A stretch of 64,000 nucleotides of DNA, from the NCBI GenBank assembly GCA_003008705.1, contig PDUO01000059.1, positions 204,939 to 268,938 of the forward strand. The letters run 5' to 3'. Under the pieces are notes generated by a model. The model was not told where the DNA came from, did not search any database, and saw nothing but the letters and a program-made list of their open reading frames with translations. Made by a program: the position numbers and the translations under genes. Below are positions 10,596 to 25,028 of the stretch, one piece after another. Each line of letters starts with the position of its first letter. Position 1 is the stretch's first letter. Source of the DNA: Pezicula radicicola (taxonomy: Eukaryota > Ascomycota > Leotiomycetes > Helotiales > Dermateaceae).

Positions 10596-12633
10596 ATGTC
10601 GTCGCCCAAAGTGACAGGCACAGGGCGGAAAGTCATCAAACGAGCCTGCGATGGCTGTAAAATACGGAAGATCAAGTGTTCAGAGGTGCCTCCTTGTGAT
10701 GGCTGTAATGCTGTTGGAATAGCTTGCACCTTCGAGAAGCGTCAGCGAGCTCGTGGTCCTAGAACGTTGCGCGCAAAGACGATACAAGTCATTGCGCAAG
10801 CTCAGCAACAACAAAATATTACGGACGATTCCCCAGCGCCGGATACAGAAACTCCCGTTTCATTTAATCCTAGTCCCGAAACACCCACACCCATCGTAAA
10901 GTATATCTTCAATTATGTGCCTTTGTCCGGAAGAACACTAACGAAGAAAGATCATATGAAAATACTCAGAGAACACCAATCGCAGCTCTGGTACTCCGAC
11001 TATGTGTCTACCGTCTCCGGCTATACGCGGTGTGGCCGATTGTTACGGTGGAGGAGGTCATGGCATCATTGCAAAGAGACGAGCACGACACGGAGACCTA
11101 TGCTTTGGCGAATGCGGTAGCAGCAGCAACCATAGCGCAGCTAAAACTCAACCGGACTGAGGAAGATGCCACATCAGCGAGTTCGATGGAGTCTGAATGC
11201 CAACGGGCAAAGGTACTGAATAACGATCGTCCGCAGGTGAGCCTCAATATACTCAAAATTGCGTTCTTCTTGCACATCTACCATGAGAACGACCAACCAG
11301 GAGGTGTGAAATCTTTGTTGTATTTACGAGAGGCCATCACACTTGCTCAGATCATGGGACTGCATAAAGAGTCGCCATATACTGCTATGTCGATGGCGGA
11401 GCAACAGATTCGGAGGCGTATTCTTTGGCTTCTATTTGTTACCGAAAGGTAGGCGCATCCACAAATCTATTCTTAAGAACGTTTGCTCAAGTCTCCAGAG
11501 GTGTTGCAATGCTACACAAGCTTCCAGTTGTGTTAAAAGCAAATGTTCTCTTCCCTTCGATGGATGGCGACGATGAGAGCCAGGTATTGCCAGCTTTCAT
11601 GAAGCTGATAAATCTCTTCTGGATCTTCGACAAGTCCGGAGCTTTTGACATTCTCCAGAATGCAGAAGGAGATACATCGAATCAGGGTGCAATGGAACCT
11701 GCTAGCCGGAACTGCCTTGATTCTTTGCAACAGAAGCTCCAAGAAGTCCCCATTGATGGAGCTTCAACCAGTGACGTACAGCGAGCTGACATTTGCGTGA
11801 CCCGACAGTGGATGTGTGCATTGCTGTGGAAAGCGACAATGAATAATGGACATTCCCAGACGTTCCAAAGGGCAACCTCGCTTTCGCACCCAATACAGAT
11901 TGCGCAAGACTTTTTAGGAGTCATTTCGAAGCTCCCAAATGCTGCAATTGAAGCACATGGCCCAACCATGGTAAGTCGACCAAAAATTCCCATGTCTTTT
12001 AGAAACTGATATGATAAAAAGGCATTCAAAATATATGAAATTGCTACAGCAGTTACAGAGTCGCTAGCGAATGAATCTCCAGTCCTATGGGACCTAGCGG
12101 ATGGCCCGCGAGACATACTCAACCAGCTTCAAAGAGTCCTTGCTTCTTGTCGAGGCGGGAACAAAAAGCTCATCTCTATGCTATGCAACAAGATTGAAGG
12201 CATTCAAAGCTGCCCACCATTGCTAATAGAACCTAGCTCTCGCGTCGAGGAAGTAGAATGGCCCATTGAAAGTACTGCATCTTCAGATCAAACCTTTGAC
12301 CTAGGACTCGATTCTACAACAGCGCCTCCCGAGTTTCTGTCTTCGGGAGAATTCAACAAGATCCAAAATGAGCGGAATGGCTATATCAATAATTTCCAGC
12401 AGATAATGCCACATTTCATGGATCTCCCGTGGGGCTCACATGTGGTGGAGACACTAAACACACTTTCGCCGCCTGTTGACTTATTCGAGCAACTTCAAAA
12501 CTTTAACAATTCTTTCAATGGTGCAGAATCACCAGGTACCCTGGACCGCTTCTTGTCGAGCAGTAATCTTTGGGATACCTCTGATACTGATATGCTTAAC
12601 ATGCCAAGTGAAAACTCGAATTTCTCAATGTAA
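10596..12633 (+). CDS. Zn(II)2Cys6 transcription factor, 628 aa
   Basis: Four exons: 10596-10900, 10951-11448, 11499-11970, 12022-12633; introns of 50, 50 and 51 bp. The zinc cluster is at residues 18-44 (ACDGCKIRKIKC, then CDGC, then C), spacing C-x2-C-x6-C-x5-C-x2-C-x6-C. A basic linker and a Gln-rich patch follow. The rest looks like the fungal-specific regulator (MHR) domain, with LYAVWPIVTVEE and LREAITLAQIMGLHKE being characteristic. Intron 1 (10901-10950) was chosen for its CACTAAC branch site and for restoring frame before the MHR; an alternative 74-bp intron (10896-10969) also keeps frame. Nuclear DNA-binding activator or repressor. It is convergent with an alpha-glucosidase and downstream of the transporter, so it may control either. 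Confidence 0.85.
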
Positions 12634-13153
12634 TAAGTCTCGGGCCAGGATAAATTTACTTGACAACAGATGAAAATTACTCGAGGATAAGAGGCGGTCG
12701 ACGCCTGATGAGAATAAGGTCAACTTCCATACTAGATTTGTTTTTGTCCGGTTTTAGGTAAGGATACTGCATGATAGCTCGTTATTCATGCAGTAGACAG
12801 AGCTCTTAGCCGTCATGTCTCGAGGTGGACGCTACGCATCGCCGAGCTGGTTATGAAAGTGAGTCGAATGGTGAACTTGGGCGTAGTTGCGAAATCCTTC
12901 GACTACGTGTAGAAGTAAAGAAGGAAGCGAGCTAAAAGCAGAAATAAATAGTAGCTGGTGAAAAGGTTGCGAAAGGTTTGACCTTTCATTTGAGGTGTCA
13001 AGGCAGTGGACACAAATATATCTCGTAGCATTTGAGCGTATTTGATTGAGTGCCACAAGTTAAATTTTGATTTGGGGCTATGATATATCATAGAAAATCA
13101 TTTTCAAGAGATGTCAACAGTCTATATGCGCTTCGAAATATTCCAACCACGGT
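12634..13153. other. Convergent intergenic spacer
   Basis: Between the 3' ends of the regulator (+) and the alpha-glucosidase (-). No gene seen. Confidence 0.5.
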
Positions 13154-16730
<3,577 letters not shown>

Positions 16731-17708
16731 TTAGTTGGTGGTGGTTGTAGTTGTGGTGGTGGTGGCTATAGCTGATCAGTCCTTGGTCACTAACATGAAA
16801 ATATAGCACAACTTACAAGAGGAGCTCTCGCTACCGCTATTTGGAGGTGATTGTTTTCCGCTGCTGGACTCTCCACCTTCGCTCGACGATGGTGGGGAGG
16901 GAGGGTTTGGTGATGACATTGGTGGAGATGGTGGAGGAGGTGGCGATGACTTTGGTGGAGATGATGGAGGTGGTGAAGATGGCGATGAGGATGATGAGGA
17001 TGGAGACTTGCTTCCATCATTTGAAGATGGCGGTGGTGTTGAGGGGGAAGATTCTGGTGATGATGAGGATGGGGGCTTGCTTCCATCATTTGAAGATGGG
17101 GATGGTGAAGATGCTGGTGGTGAAGATGAGGATGGAGACTTGCTTCCCTCATTTGAAGATGCTGGTGAAGATGCCGGTGGTGATGAGGATGGAGACTTGC
17201 TTCCCTCATTTGAAGATGCTGGTGGTGAAGATGCCGGTGGTGAAGATGCCGATGGTGATGAGGATGGAGACTTGCTTCCATCATTTGAAGATGCTGGTGG
17301 TGAAGATGCTGGTGGTGAAGATGGCGGTGGTGATGAGGATGGAGACTTGCTTCCGTCATTTGGAGATGCAGGTGGAGATGCAGGTGGCGAAGATGGCGGT
17401 TGTGAAGCTGGTGGTGAAGGTGAGGATGGAGACTTGCTTCCATCATTTGGAGATGCCGGTGGTGAAGATGGCGGTTGTGAAGCTGGTGGTGAAGATGAGG
17501 ATGGAGACTTGCTTCCCTCATTTGAAGACGGCGGTGGGGGCGAGGACTTGCTTCCCGATTCCGAGCTGCCTGCAGAAGCAGAAGAACTGTCGCCCCGGAG
17601 AGTGATTAGGTGGTCATTGTTTAAGCTAACCGGGATTGGTGCAGTGCTTGCTGCGAGAAAAGTCGAGGCGAGGAGGAGAAGGGTACTAGTTGAACTTGTG
17701 AAGCGCAT
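16731..17708 (-). CDS. Secreted Ser/Pro-rich repeat protein, about 308 aa
   Basis: Starts at 17708 with a clear signal peptide (MRFTSSTSTLLLLASTFLAA). After residue about 40 the protein is almost only S, P, A, G, N, D, E and K, built from about nine copies of a unit ending in S-[SP]-N-[DE]-G-S-K-S-P, then runs of S and P. This suggests an O-glycosylated, extended cell-wall or mucin-like protein. A GTAAGT donor at 16816 and an acceptor at 16766 give a 51-bp intron and a Thr-rich C-terminus ending at 16731; without splicing the frame stops at 16776. The DNA repeat is GC-rich and unstable-looking. The opposite strand has a long acidic repeat frame, but it lacks a signal peptide and introns, so I take the minus strand. 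Function unknown. Confidence 0.72.
16970..17530. repeat. Coding minisatellite
   Basis: A roughly 50-85 bp unit containing gatggagacttgcttcc (plus strand) recurs about nine times inside the Ser/Pro-rich gene, with internal ggtggtgaagatg sub-repeats of variable number. Unit lengths differ mostly in steps of 3, so the reading frame is kept. Such tracts commonly vary in length between strains. Confidence 0.8.
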
Positions 17709-19562
17709 CTTGATGGATGATTAGGCTTAAGCGACGAGATACAAGAAGTTAAAATTAAGATGTGTTGTAAGGTATGCTAATTGGAAAAATAGGTAGAAAG
17801 ATAAATGTTCTCAGCCCAGCTGTATGAATGGAAATGTAAGTGAAGGAGATGCTGATGATGAGAAGAAAGTTTAGGGAAGTGTAGAGATTTATATATCCGT
17901 TGAGGTAGCTTGCTGAGTTTCTCACAGCGCGGTGTAGCCCTCCAGAAGTGGAATATCAAATCCGACTACCGGTAGTAGAACAAGCTTAAGAAACAAGCTT
18001 ACGCTCACGGGATGTGGGCGGAGCCAGGGCCTCGAGGAACCGAGCCGATTGTGGTAGCTACTGGTATCCCCACAGTCATGGTTTCAAAACACCGCGCTCG
18101 AAAACAATTTATTGAATTTAAGTATACCAGTATGGTACTAAGAAAGGCGCTCCTGCCCAAAAGCCGGGCTAGAGATATTTAGCTAGGAGATCTGATTTAA
18201 AGCAGCTCATAATTTTGTTCTCCTGGTTAAAAACTAGGTCGACTTTGGCTTCTGTTAGTACCTATATCAAAATGTAACTACCATTGGAAAAGAATATCTC
18301 TATACAGTACCCACTATCGGAAAGTGCATTCTCATCATTGAACATGGGCCAGAAGGCTTGTAAGAATCGAACTTGTGTCAATATCGTCGGAAATATAAAA
18401 CGGTTCAATTATTCCGTCCTGAATAATAATACCACAGCCCCAACCAGCCATCGGTTCACCAACTGCTTTAAGCAAAGATGCTTAAAATAAAGATTTTAAA
18501 CATAAATCAAACAAGCATAGATCGGCCACGCGGCAGATCATCGGCCTCCCGTCGATCCACGGCACAAACAGAGTGATGCCATGCTCTAAGTGCTTCTGGA
18601 AGAAACATGGAAGAGTACGTGCATTTACTTTTTCGTATTCGAAACAAAGCTTTCGGAGTTTTCATTGGTCGGTAGCAGGAAAATGCAATCGCAAGCCTTG
18701 ATGAGCAAAGGAAGATATCGGATGAGATGTGCCTGCTGGGCCGGCTTTCTTCTGTTCAGACATTGCGAGTCACAGGTCGGCCCCCGTCAAGCCGACATAC
18801 CGAAGTATCTCTTAAGCGTAGGATAGAAATCAGACCGTGGACGGTGGATCACTGTAGTTCTGGGTGGACTTTAAAGGAATTATTTGTTTCATTCAAGCTG
18901 CAATGGTTCATCTATGCTCGGTCTTGCCGATGAGTGGCAACGCTGCCTGCAGAACACACCTTCAGAATTTCTAGAATTTGAGCTGTGGGGTTAAACATCT
19001 GTAAAGACATCTGACTACTATTGGAAAGCAAAAGAATTTTTTTTTTAAAAAAGGAACTATAGGACTTCCTTCGACTGTTGTACTATACAATGATTTTAAA
19101 ATGCCCACCTTCTCATCGCAGACCTAGCAATGCACCATCTCTATTGCTATGGTCCCTCGAAGCACGTCATAGTTTTTAAAGCCATACTACTATACTCCTA
19201 GGTCTCAAGCAATAAGTCTCAATAATGCTTAAAATAAACCAACCTTAGCGCTTTAAATGTGAGATTGTCATCAACTTTCGAACATTCTGTCTGGGGGAAG
19301 TCGGAGGGCCTTGGTCGCTTATCCCGATGTATTCTAGCGGTGAAACATCACTTATGAGATAGGGTAGTGATTTTTGTAACAGCTTCTTTGTTCAGCTCGT
19401 TTCATTCCATTAGGGATATCAGAAACATGTATTCGTTTTCGTCATCTTGCCAGTGTAGAGCCCTGGATTCCACGTTAAGCAGCTTAAATCACAATACATG
19501 AGACGAAAAATACAACGCAGAATTCGAAAACATGACTGCAGCTCTTGGCTCGGTCTCTGTAA
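17709..19562. other. Intergenic
   Basis: About 1.85 kb. The part next to 17708 is the promoter of the repeat protein. Frames at 18284-18490, 18590-18826 and 18727-18933 are short, overlap each other and match nothing I know. Confidence 0.45.
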
Positions 19563-19901
19563 TCATTTCAGCTTGGAAATCCGCAAACTGTGAACTACAA
19601 ACACAAGTGCCTTCATGCCTTTTGACAGCTGATCGACTTTCTGACGCCATCCATACCCACGAGACCCTCCGATTTCCCAGCTGGAGATTTCAGTGTTTCG
19701 GTACCGATGGGTCTCAATATACAATCTGATGGCGGGGATCGTAGTGTTTATGTATCCATCACACGCAGTAGCAAGATGACGCAGCATTGTGCTCTTCCCA
19801 CTGCAATCAAGTCCGATTACCAAGATACGTAGGGATTCCGATGGCCCTAAAAGATAGGCTTTAAGTTTTGAGAGTGATGTGGCCATTGTTGCCATTTTCA
19901 A
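19563..19901 (-). pseudogene. Truncated ARF-like small GTPase, 112 aa
   Basis: The frame encodes the N-terminal half of an Arf/Arl GTPase: the P-loop GLDCSGKST at about residues 29-37, a switch I-like TTIPAI, and a switch II WEIGGS where the family has WDVGGQ. It then reaches GMKALVFVVHS (the strand before the NKxD region) and stops shortly after. A normal Arf is about 180 residues, and the NKxD and SAK guanine-binding motifs are missing. I found no convincing splice into the lost half. The switch II Gln, needed for GTP hydrolysis, is replaced by Ser. Most likely a decaying copy; a short expressed protein cannot be excluded. Confidence 0.65.
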
Positions 19902-22900
19902 GCGTATAAATGTGAATTTTGATTGCAGAGTAGAGGTGGGGAAAACGCTAGCAGTGAGATACGCTATATCGATCGCTAATCGGCATTATACGTACTATAC
20001 CAGGCCAGGTTAAGTACTGTGAAATTAAGAATTGCTCCATTCGAGGATATGAGAAGTTTGGTGGTTGATGAGAAGATGAACTGTACAAGACGAGGTGGTA
20101 CTGTACAGGGTTGGGTTATTAGGCAGCCAAATAAATTCCAGGCTTCGATGGCCCTGTTCCAAGTCGCCTATTCTTAACGAGGTTCCCCTATCGGTTAGCG
20201 ATGGCCCCCGTCTAGCATTGAGGCTACTGTAGTACAGTATGATTCCCGGTTAAGATGGGATTCTAACCTTGTGCAATTGTGAACCTACTCCAATTCAAAG
20301 TTAATTCAATAGAGGACCACACCAAATTACTTGTTGTTAGCTGTAATTACGCGATTTAGAAACATCGGACCTGTTTGCTCTTGCGGGTATCTTAGGTACC
20401 TACATATAAATAATATAGATTCTGCTTGTGTCATTTAAAAGCCGAACAAATAGGATTACAGTCAGTATTATATTGTTCTTAGAATGATATTTCAAATGAA
20501 TTCAGCTTAAATCTTAGAGCTACATATTCATGGATGAAAAGGTGCTGTACAACAGCTTGCCAAGGGGTTTCAAACCTTCCCCAAAATGCTGAGCGCGAGA
20601 TTACCAAATTTCACGATAACTTGAACGATTCATACTCGAGTATATCAATGCGCACTTCGGTAAATGATCTAATTCCTTATGAAGATTCCCTATCACAGAC
20701 ATTAGAATTACGCCTGTATTCTATTCGGCTTAATTATCTCTACTACTTGCTGTCCAGGTATATAATTTCTGGTTTGCTTTCTCTAATGACTGGCAACAAG
20801 AGCAAGGTTTTAGAGTTCCGATCATGGCGCTTCTACCAGTTGAAAGCATATTAGCGGGAAATCAAGAGAGTTAAAAATGGAAGCACCGGAAATGTGGTAT
20901 CAAATCTTCTCCTCTGTTGTCCCTCAAATGTTACAGCTTACCAGCTTACCACTGCTTTAATTCAAAGACGTTTGAAACGAACAATAGCAGCTTATGTACA
21001 GTACGTTATCAGAAATTGAAGAATAAGAATCCCTCTATGGCTCCCCAAAAATGCTTCAAATTATTCTCTAACGGATCGTAGGAACATGCCACTTCCGACT
21101 ATTCCGAAGCGTATCCAGAGAGCCACCGAACGACCAGAGTAAGGTCCATTTGAGGGGCTTCGCAATTGTAGGGCCTTGTAGCACAGCATCAAAGATCTTG
21201 CTATTTTCTTCAGTCGTATCACGGATTCACAGCAAATTCCGAGCCGAAATCTGTCGTATTCACGACTGCCGATCTCTTTCTACCGGCGAGTTCTGCAGGC
21301 TCGACTCGCGGGATAATCTTGAGGAGGGGCGGTGGGACAGTTCGATCCGAAGGGGTCTCATCGGAAATCCAGCGATTTGGAATCGTGGCATAAAATTGGG
21401 GTACAAATTCTGGGGTACGAATTGGAGGATGCAGCCACGATTATATTGTCGGGTTTACGAACCCGAATACAACCTCTACACCTGTCTCTTCTCTATTTTC
21501 TTTTTTTAGCCGTCCAAATCCTGCAGGCTCTTCTCGTTCTCTTTTTTTCATGTTGTCCTTTTTGTGCTAATTTTGACGTAGGCTTCAATCATTTCCGTTC
21601 CGTCCTCATGTCACTGGCATCTGTTGCTCAAATGCGAACTCACTCTCTAAAAGGCAGAATTCCCCTCTAATTTGAGTACAATGCAAGCTCTGTCTAATGG
21701 GAATGCAAGTTCTCTGTCAACAGTACTTCCCCGCATTGATAATGAGGTAATAACAAGGGTACTTATAGCGTTGATGTCGCGTTTCAAGCTTACATGAATC
21801 GCTTTTAAGTCTCGTTCGAAGAATTGGACGACAGCCAGCACAAAGCATCATAGCTAAACCTTTGTCCGAAGCCTGGCAGAAAGAGACGATCCCTTCCCAG
21901 CGCAGAGGTCCAAGTTGTTTACGAGATAGCAAGCAAACTGATTTTTCAACATGCCTTCAAGTGATGGCTAAGACTGGATAGGTGAGAAGTGGCTAACTGT
22001 TGCTCCATTTGTTCTCAATCGGATACAAGTATCCGGAGGTTGAGCAAAGTAGCTTTAGTCATCATCCTTCATTGAGCCCAATGTTGAGATAATCCCAGCT
22101 TAACATTTAAGCCGAGGAGCACACGGATGCATGCCAGTTGATGGATGGGGTTTTCTGGGATAATAGCAGAGCCATCGATAAATATTTCTTTCCCCGCAAA
22201 AAGTTGGCAACCCTTGCTGAAGACTCCACTGGTGCGTGACTCGTCACTGGCGACTGCACCGCCTCTTGGGTTGTTTGTCAATGGTACCTCTCGGATAGTA
22301 TTGAAGTTTGCGGTCATAAGGAGATTGATTCAGGACTCGCAGTGGTTTTCAGGAAAGTTTAAGAGGTTTCAATTATTTTTCTAGCCTGTTTGCATCGTAA
22401 CCGGATTCCACGGGATACGATGAGAGTAATGGGTCAGCTTTTGCAGGCCCGCTCTGCTTGCAGAAAATGTCTTCAAAAGGCCCTAAAGTGGAGGTAGTAT
22501 TGTTTGCCAAGTTGCGAACGGTGCTACATCCCATGTTGTGCATGCAATAGCGGCCATAACATATTCTGTAAATTGTTGTCGTAGAGAAGCCAAGGGCTTT
22601 ATCCCTCATGGCTGCTGGCTCCATTTTTCAATCGGAAAAGCCCTTGCTAGGGGGAGTTATGATCAGGAATATAGGACGAAATACATCTGCGTCCTGATGC
22701 AGTCAAGTATGCAGGCGGGATCGTAGACACTCGTTTATGCATGAGTCAGAAACGTCGTGGGACCGAATTCAGCTTTCGTTGGCTACTTAGGACTATTTTC
22801 CAATGTGTTTATTGATTACTTCGTACAAAGCTGAGGAAGCGAGCGAATTGTCCAAAAGGACGTGTAATATTTGCAGCAGGCTCTCAGCGAGGAGCTTCAC

Positions 22901-23780
22901 TTACCAGCTACGCCAGCCAACCCTTTGAGGTGGCGGACTTTGGTTAGTAATCTACGTTCACACAACGTGAGCGCGATACGATAAGTACGGAGTGCTGGCT
23001 ATGCTAACTGGCGTCCTTGGCGCTTCTCTGTATTTAGTTTCAGGGTCCACCGTCACCACATTGTTCTAGAGATCGGTACGAAGTACAGTTGTTTCAGATC
23101 AATCATACTGCAGTAGAGATCAATTCAGTACTTTCAGCAGACGCCCATGCACTGCCAAGCAGAAACGCCCTCTTCCAATAGAGTGTGGCTGATTTGCAGT
23201 TTCTTAAAAGCTTGAAATGGACGGGGCATTCCTGATTGGATATAACTATTCGATGTAACAGTTGGATTCGTACAATCGGACCTCTGTGCTCGCTCTGCGA
23301 ATCAGGGGGCTGGAGGCGCCCTAAGCGATAGCGAATGCGAGTCAAGCGACAGCGAATACGACTTAGGAGGCCTCTGAGCGAAAACCGAGTGCTTGCCCTA
23401 GCTGAATTATTCAAGGTTATCGGGGATTAAATTTAGGAAATGTGGGTGGCTTCGCAGGCAGTTTAGGAATTTATGCGAATAAGTAATATCCTGCATCCTA
23501 TTGGTCCAGCAATAGTAATAGCCAGCTTCCTATTGGCAATGTAAACATCCCGTGGAGTCGCGGATCGATGGCATAGCGAACCCGACAAAGAAGTAATTTG
23601 CCGGATCGACATCATCCCCTAATCACTGCCGAGAATACGCAGTGCTGTGCTGCCCCGAGCAACTAGTTTTCTCGGATAGCCAACTGATAGGTTGAAGCTA
23701 TGAGGTCACAGCAGAGCGGGAGCTAACATATGGGGGATTCTGTGTCAGCTGGAGAGGGCGTTGTAGATGTCGTCGGATTG
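19902..23780. other. Gene-poor region, no supported gene
   Basis: Nearly 4 kb with only short frames (for example 20534-20854, 21150-21509, 22317-22069, 23414-23103) that overlap one another on both strands. None has a domain I recognise or splices into a longer product. Around 23320-23365 there is an imperfect 21-bp tandem pair (gcgatagcgaatgcgagtcaa and its variant). Probably old decayed sequence. Confidence 0.4.
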
Positions 23781-23788
23781 TATAAATA
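23781..23788 (+). promoter_or_regulatory. TATA-like box of the peroxygenase gene
   Basis: The sequence tataaata lies about 120 bp upstream of the ATG at 23910, a plausible TATA position given a roughly 80-100 base 5' UTR. Assigned by sequence and position only. Confidence 0.4.
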
Positions 23789-23909
23789 TGTTGTCCTCCC
23801 GTTCAATGAGAGAATCACCCACCACTCACTTTCTATCGATATACCATACATTCATTATTACATTCATTACTACCTCGCTACACCACGGCCAACAGCAAAA
23901 TAGTTCAAC

Positions 23910-25028
23910 ATGAAGCTTACTATCCTGTCCACCAGCTTGACCTTGGCCCTGGTCACTGCTCAACAAGGTTCTCTTGATTCTTGGGCTCCTGGGGGAGCTG
24001 ATGACTGTAAGATAATAGAAGCATATAAACCCTTTTTCGCGAAATGCTAATATTCCATAGTCCGCGGCCCTTGCCCCATGATGAATACTTTGGCAAACCA
24101 TGGATTCCTCAACCACGACGGCAAAAACCTTACACAGGAAGTCGTAGTTGGTGCTTTGACTGGAGCACTCAACTTTAACGAATCAATCGCGACCATCATG
24201 TTCCAACAGGCTCTTCCTGCCAACCCAGACCCGAATGCAACATACTTCACCCTGTAAGAGACCCCGAGGATTCTTTCCTTCTAAGCGCCTGCTACTCAGG
24301 GGTTCGTGGAACTGTATTAAGGACAATGGCTCCTGAGAGACTTCGTGATTTCATGCCCTAAGTTTGCTAGAACAAACCAATACTGACTTCTTTTCTCCCA
24401 GTGACCAACTCAACCGACACAACGTCTTGGAACATGACGCAAGCATGAGGTTAGTTCGAAGCCTCGATTCTACTAAGAGTTTTTCGTACTAGAACCTTGG
24501 AATGCTAACTTCTCGTGAATAGTCGCTCCGATGCTTTCTTTGGAAACAACCACGTGTTCAACGCGTCAATCTTCGAGCAGACGACCGCTTACTGGACCGA
24601 CGAAATAATGGACATAAATATGATTGCCAACGGCAAGGTAGCACGCCAACTTCAGTCCAAGGCAGGCAATCCAGAGTACACCTTCACTGCGACCATGGAG
24701 GCATTCAGTCTTGGGGAGATGTCCGCTCCATTCTTAATTTTTGGCGACATTGAAGCGCAAACTGTGAACAGAACTCTAGTAACCTACTTTTTCGGTAAGT
24801 TCGATACATCAATCAAGTACTCCACCGTATCTGATTCTGGCCTAATCTTGTATGATAGAGAATGAACGCCTTCCGGTTGAGCTAGGATGGACTAAGCAGG
24901 CGAATCCTATCACTCTAGATCAAGTCGCGAACTTGAACAGTGCGATCAGTAATGCCACCAGTCTTCAGACTACCGGTACGCCAGTGGTGACTGATAAGCG
25001 CCGAGACCTGCACTTTGGTCTTATCTAG
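23910..25028 (+). CDS. Secreted heme-thiolate peroxidase (chloroperoxidase / unspecific peroxygenase family), 259 aa
   Basis: Five exons: 23910-24006, 24061-24253, 24402-24449, 24523-24794, 24859-25028. Introns are 54, 148, 73 and 64 bp, with consistent phases. A signal peptide covers residues 1-17. The heme-ligand motif P-C-P is at 36-38 (Cys 37) in RGPCPMMNTLANHGF, followed by the E-H-D motif at 107-109 and Ser 111, which in this family bind the structural Mg ion. The length fits the short (group I) unspecific peroxygenases, which use hydrogen peroxide to hydroxylate or epoxidise many substrates outside the cell. A Glu in IFEQT is a candidate acid-base residue; this is less certain. A TATA-like box lies upstream. 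Isolated, with no obvious partners. Confidence 0.88.

Noticed and set aside
16790..17521. His/Leu-rich frame on the minus strand
   Set aside because: Frame-shifted shadow of the same minisatellite, with no start context or known domain.
16970..17530. CRISPR-like regular repeats
   Set aside because: The repeats are contiguous and coding, with no unique spacers, in a eukaryotic genome.
17008..17724. 238-codon acidic repeat frame on the plus strand
   Set aside because: It is antisense to the Ser/Pro-rich gene, which has a signal peptide and a good intron. The repeat composition keeps both strands open.
22069..22317. 82-codon minus-strand frame
   Set aside because: Composition is plausible, but I recognise no family and could not extend it by splicing.
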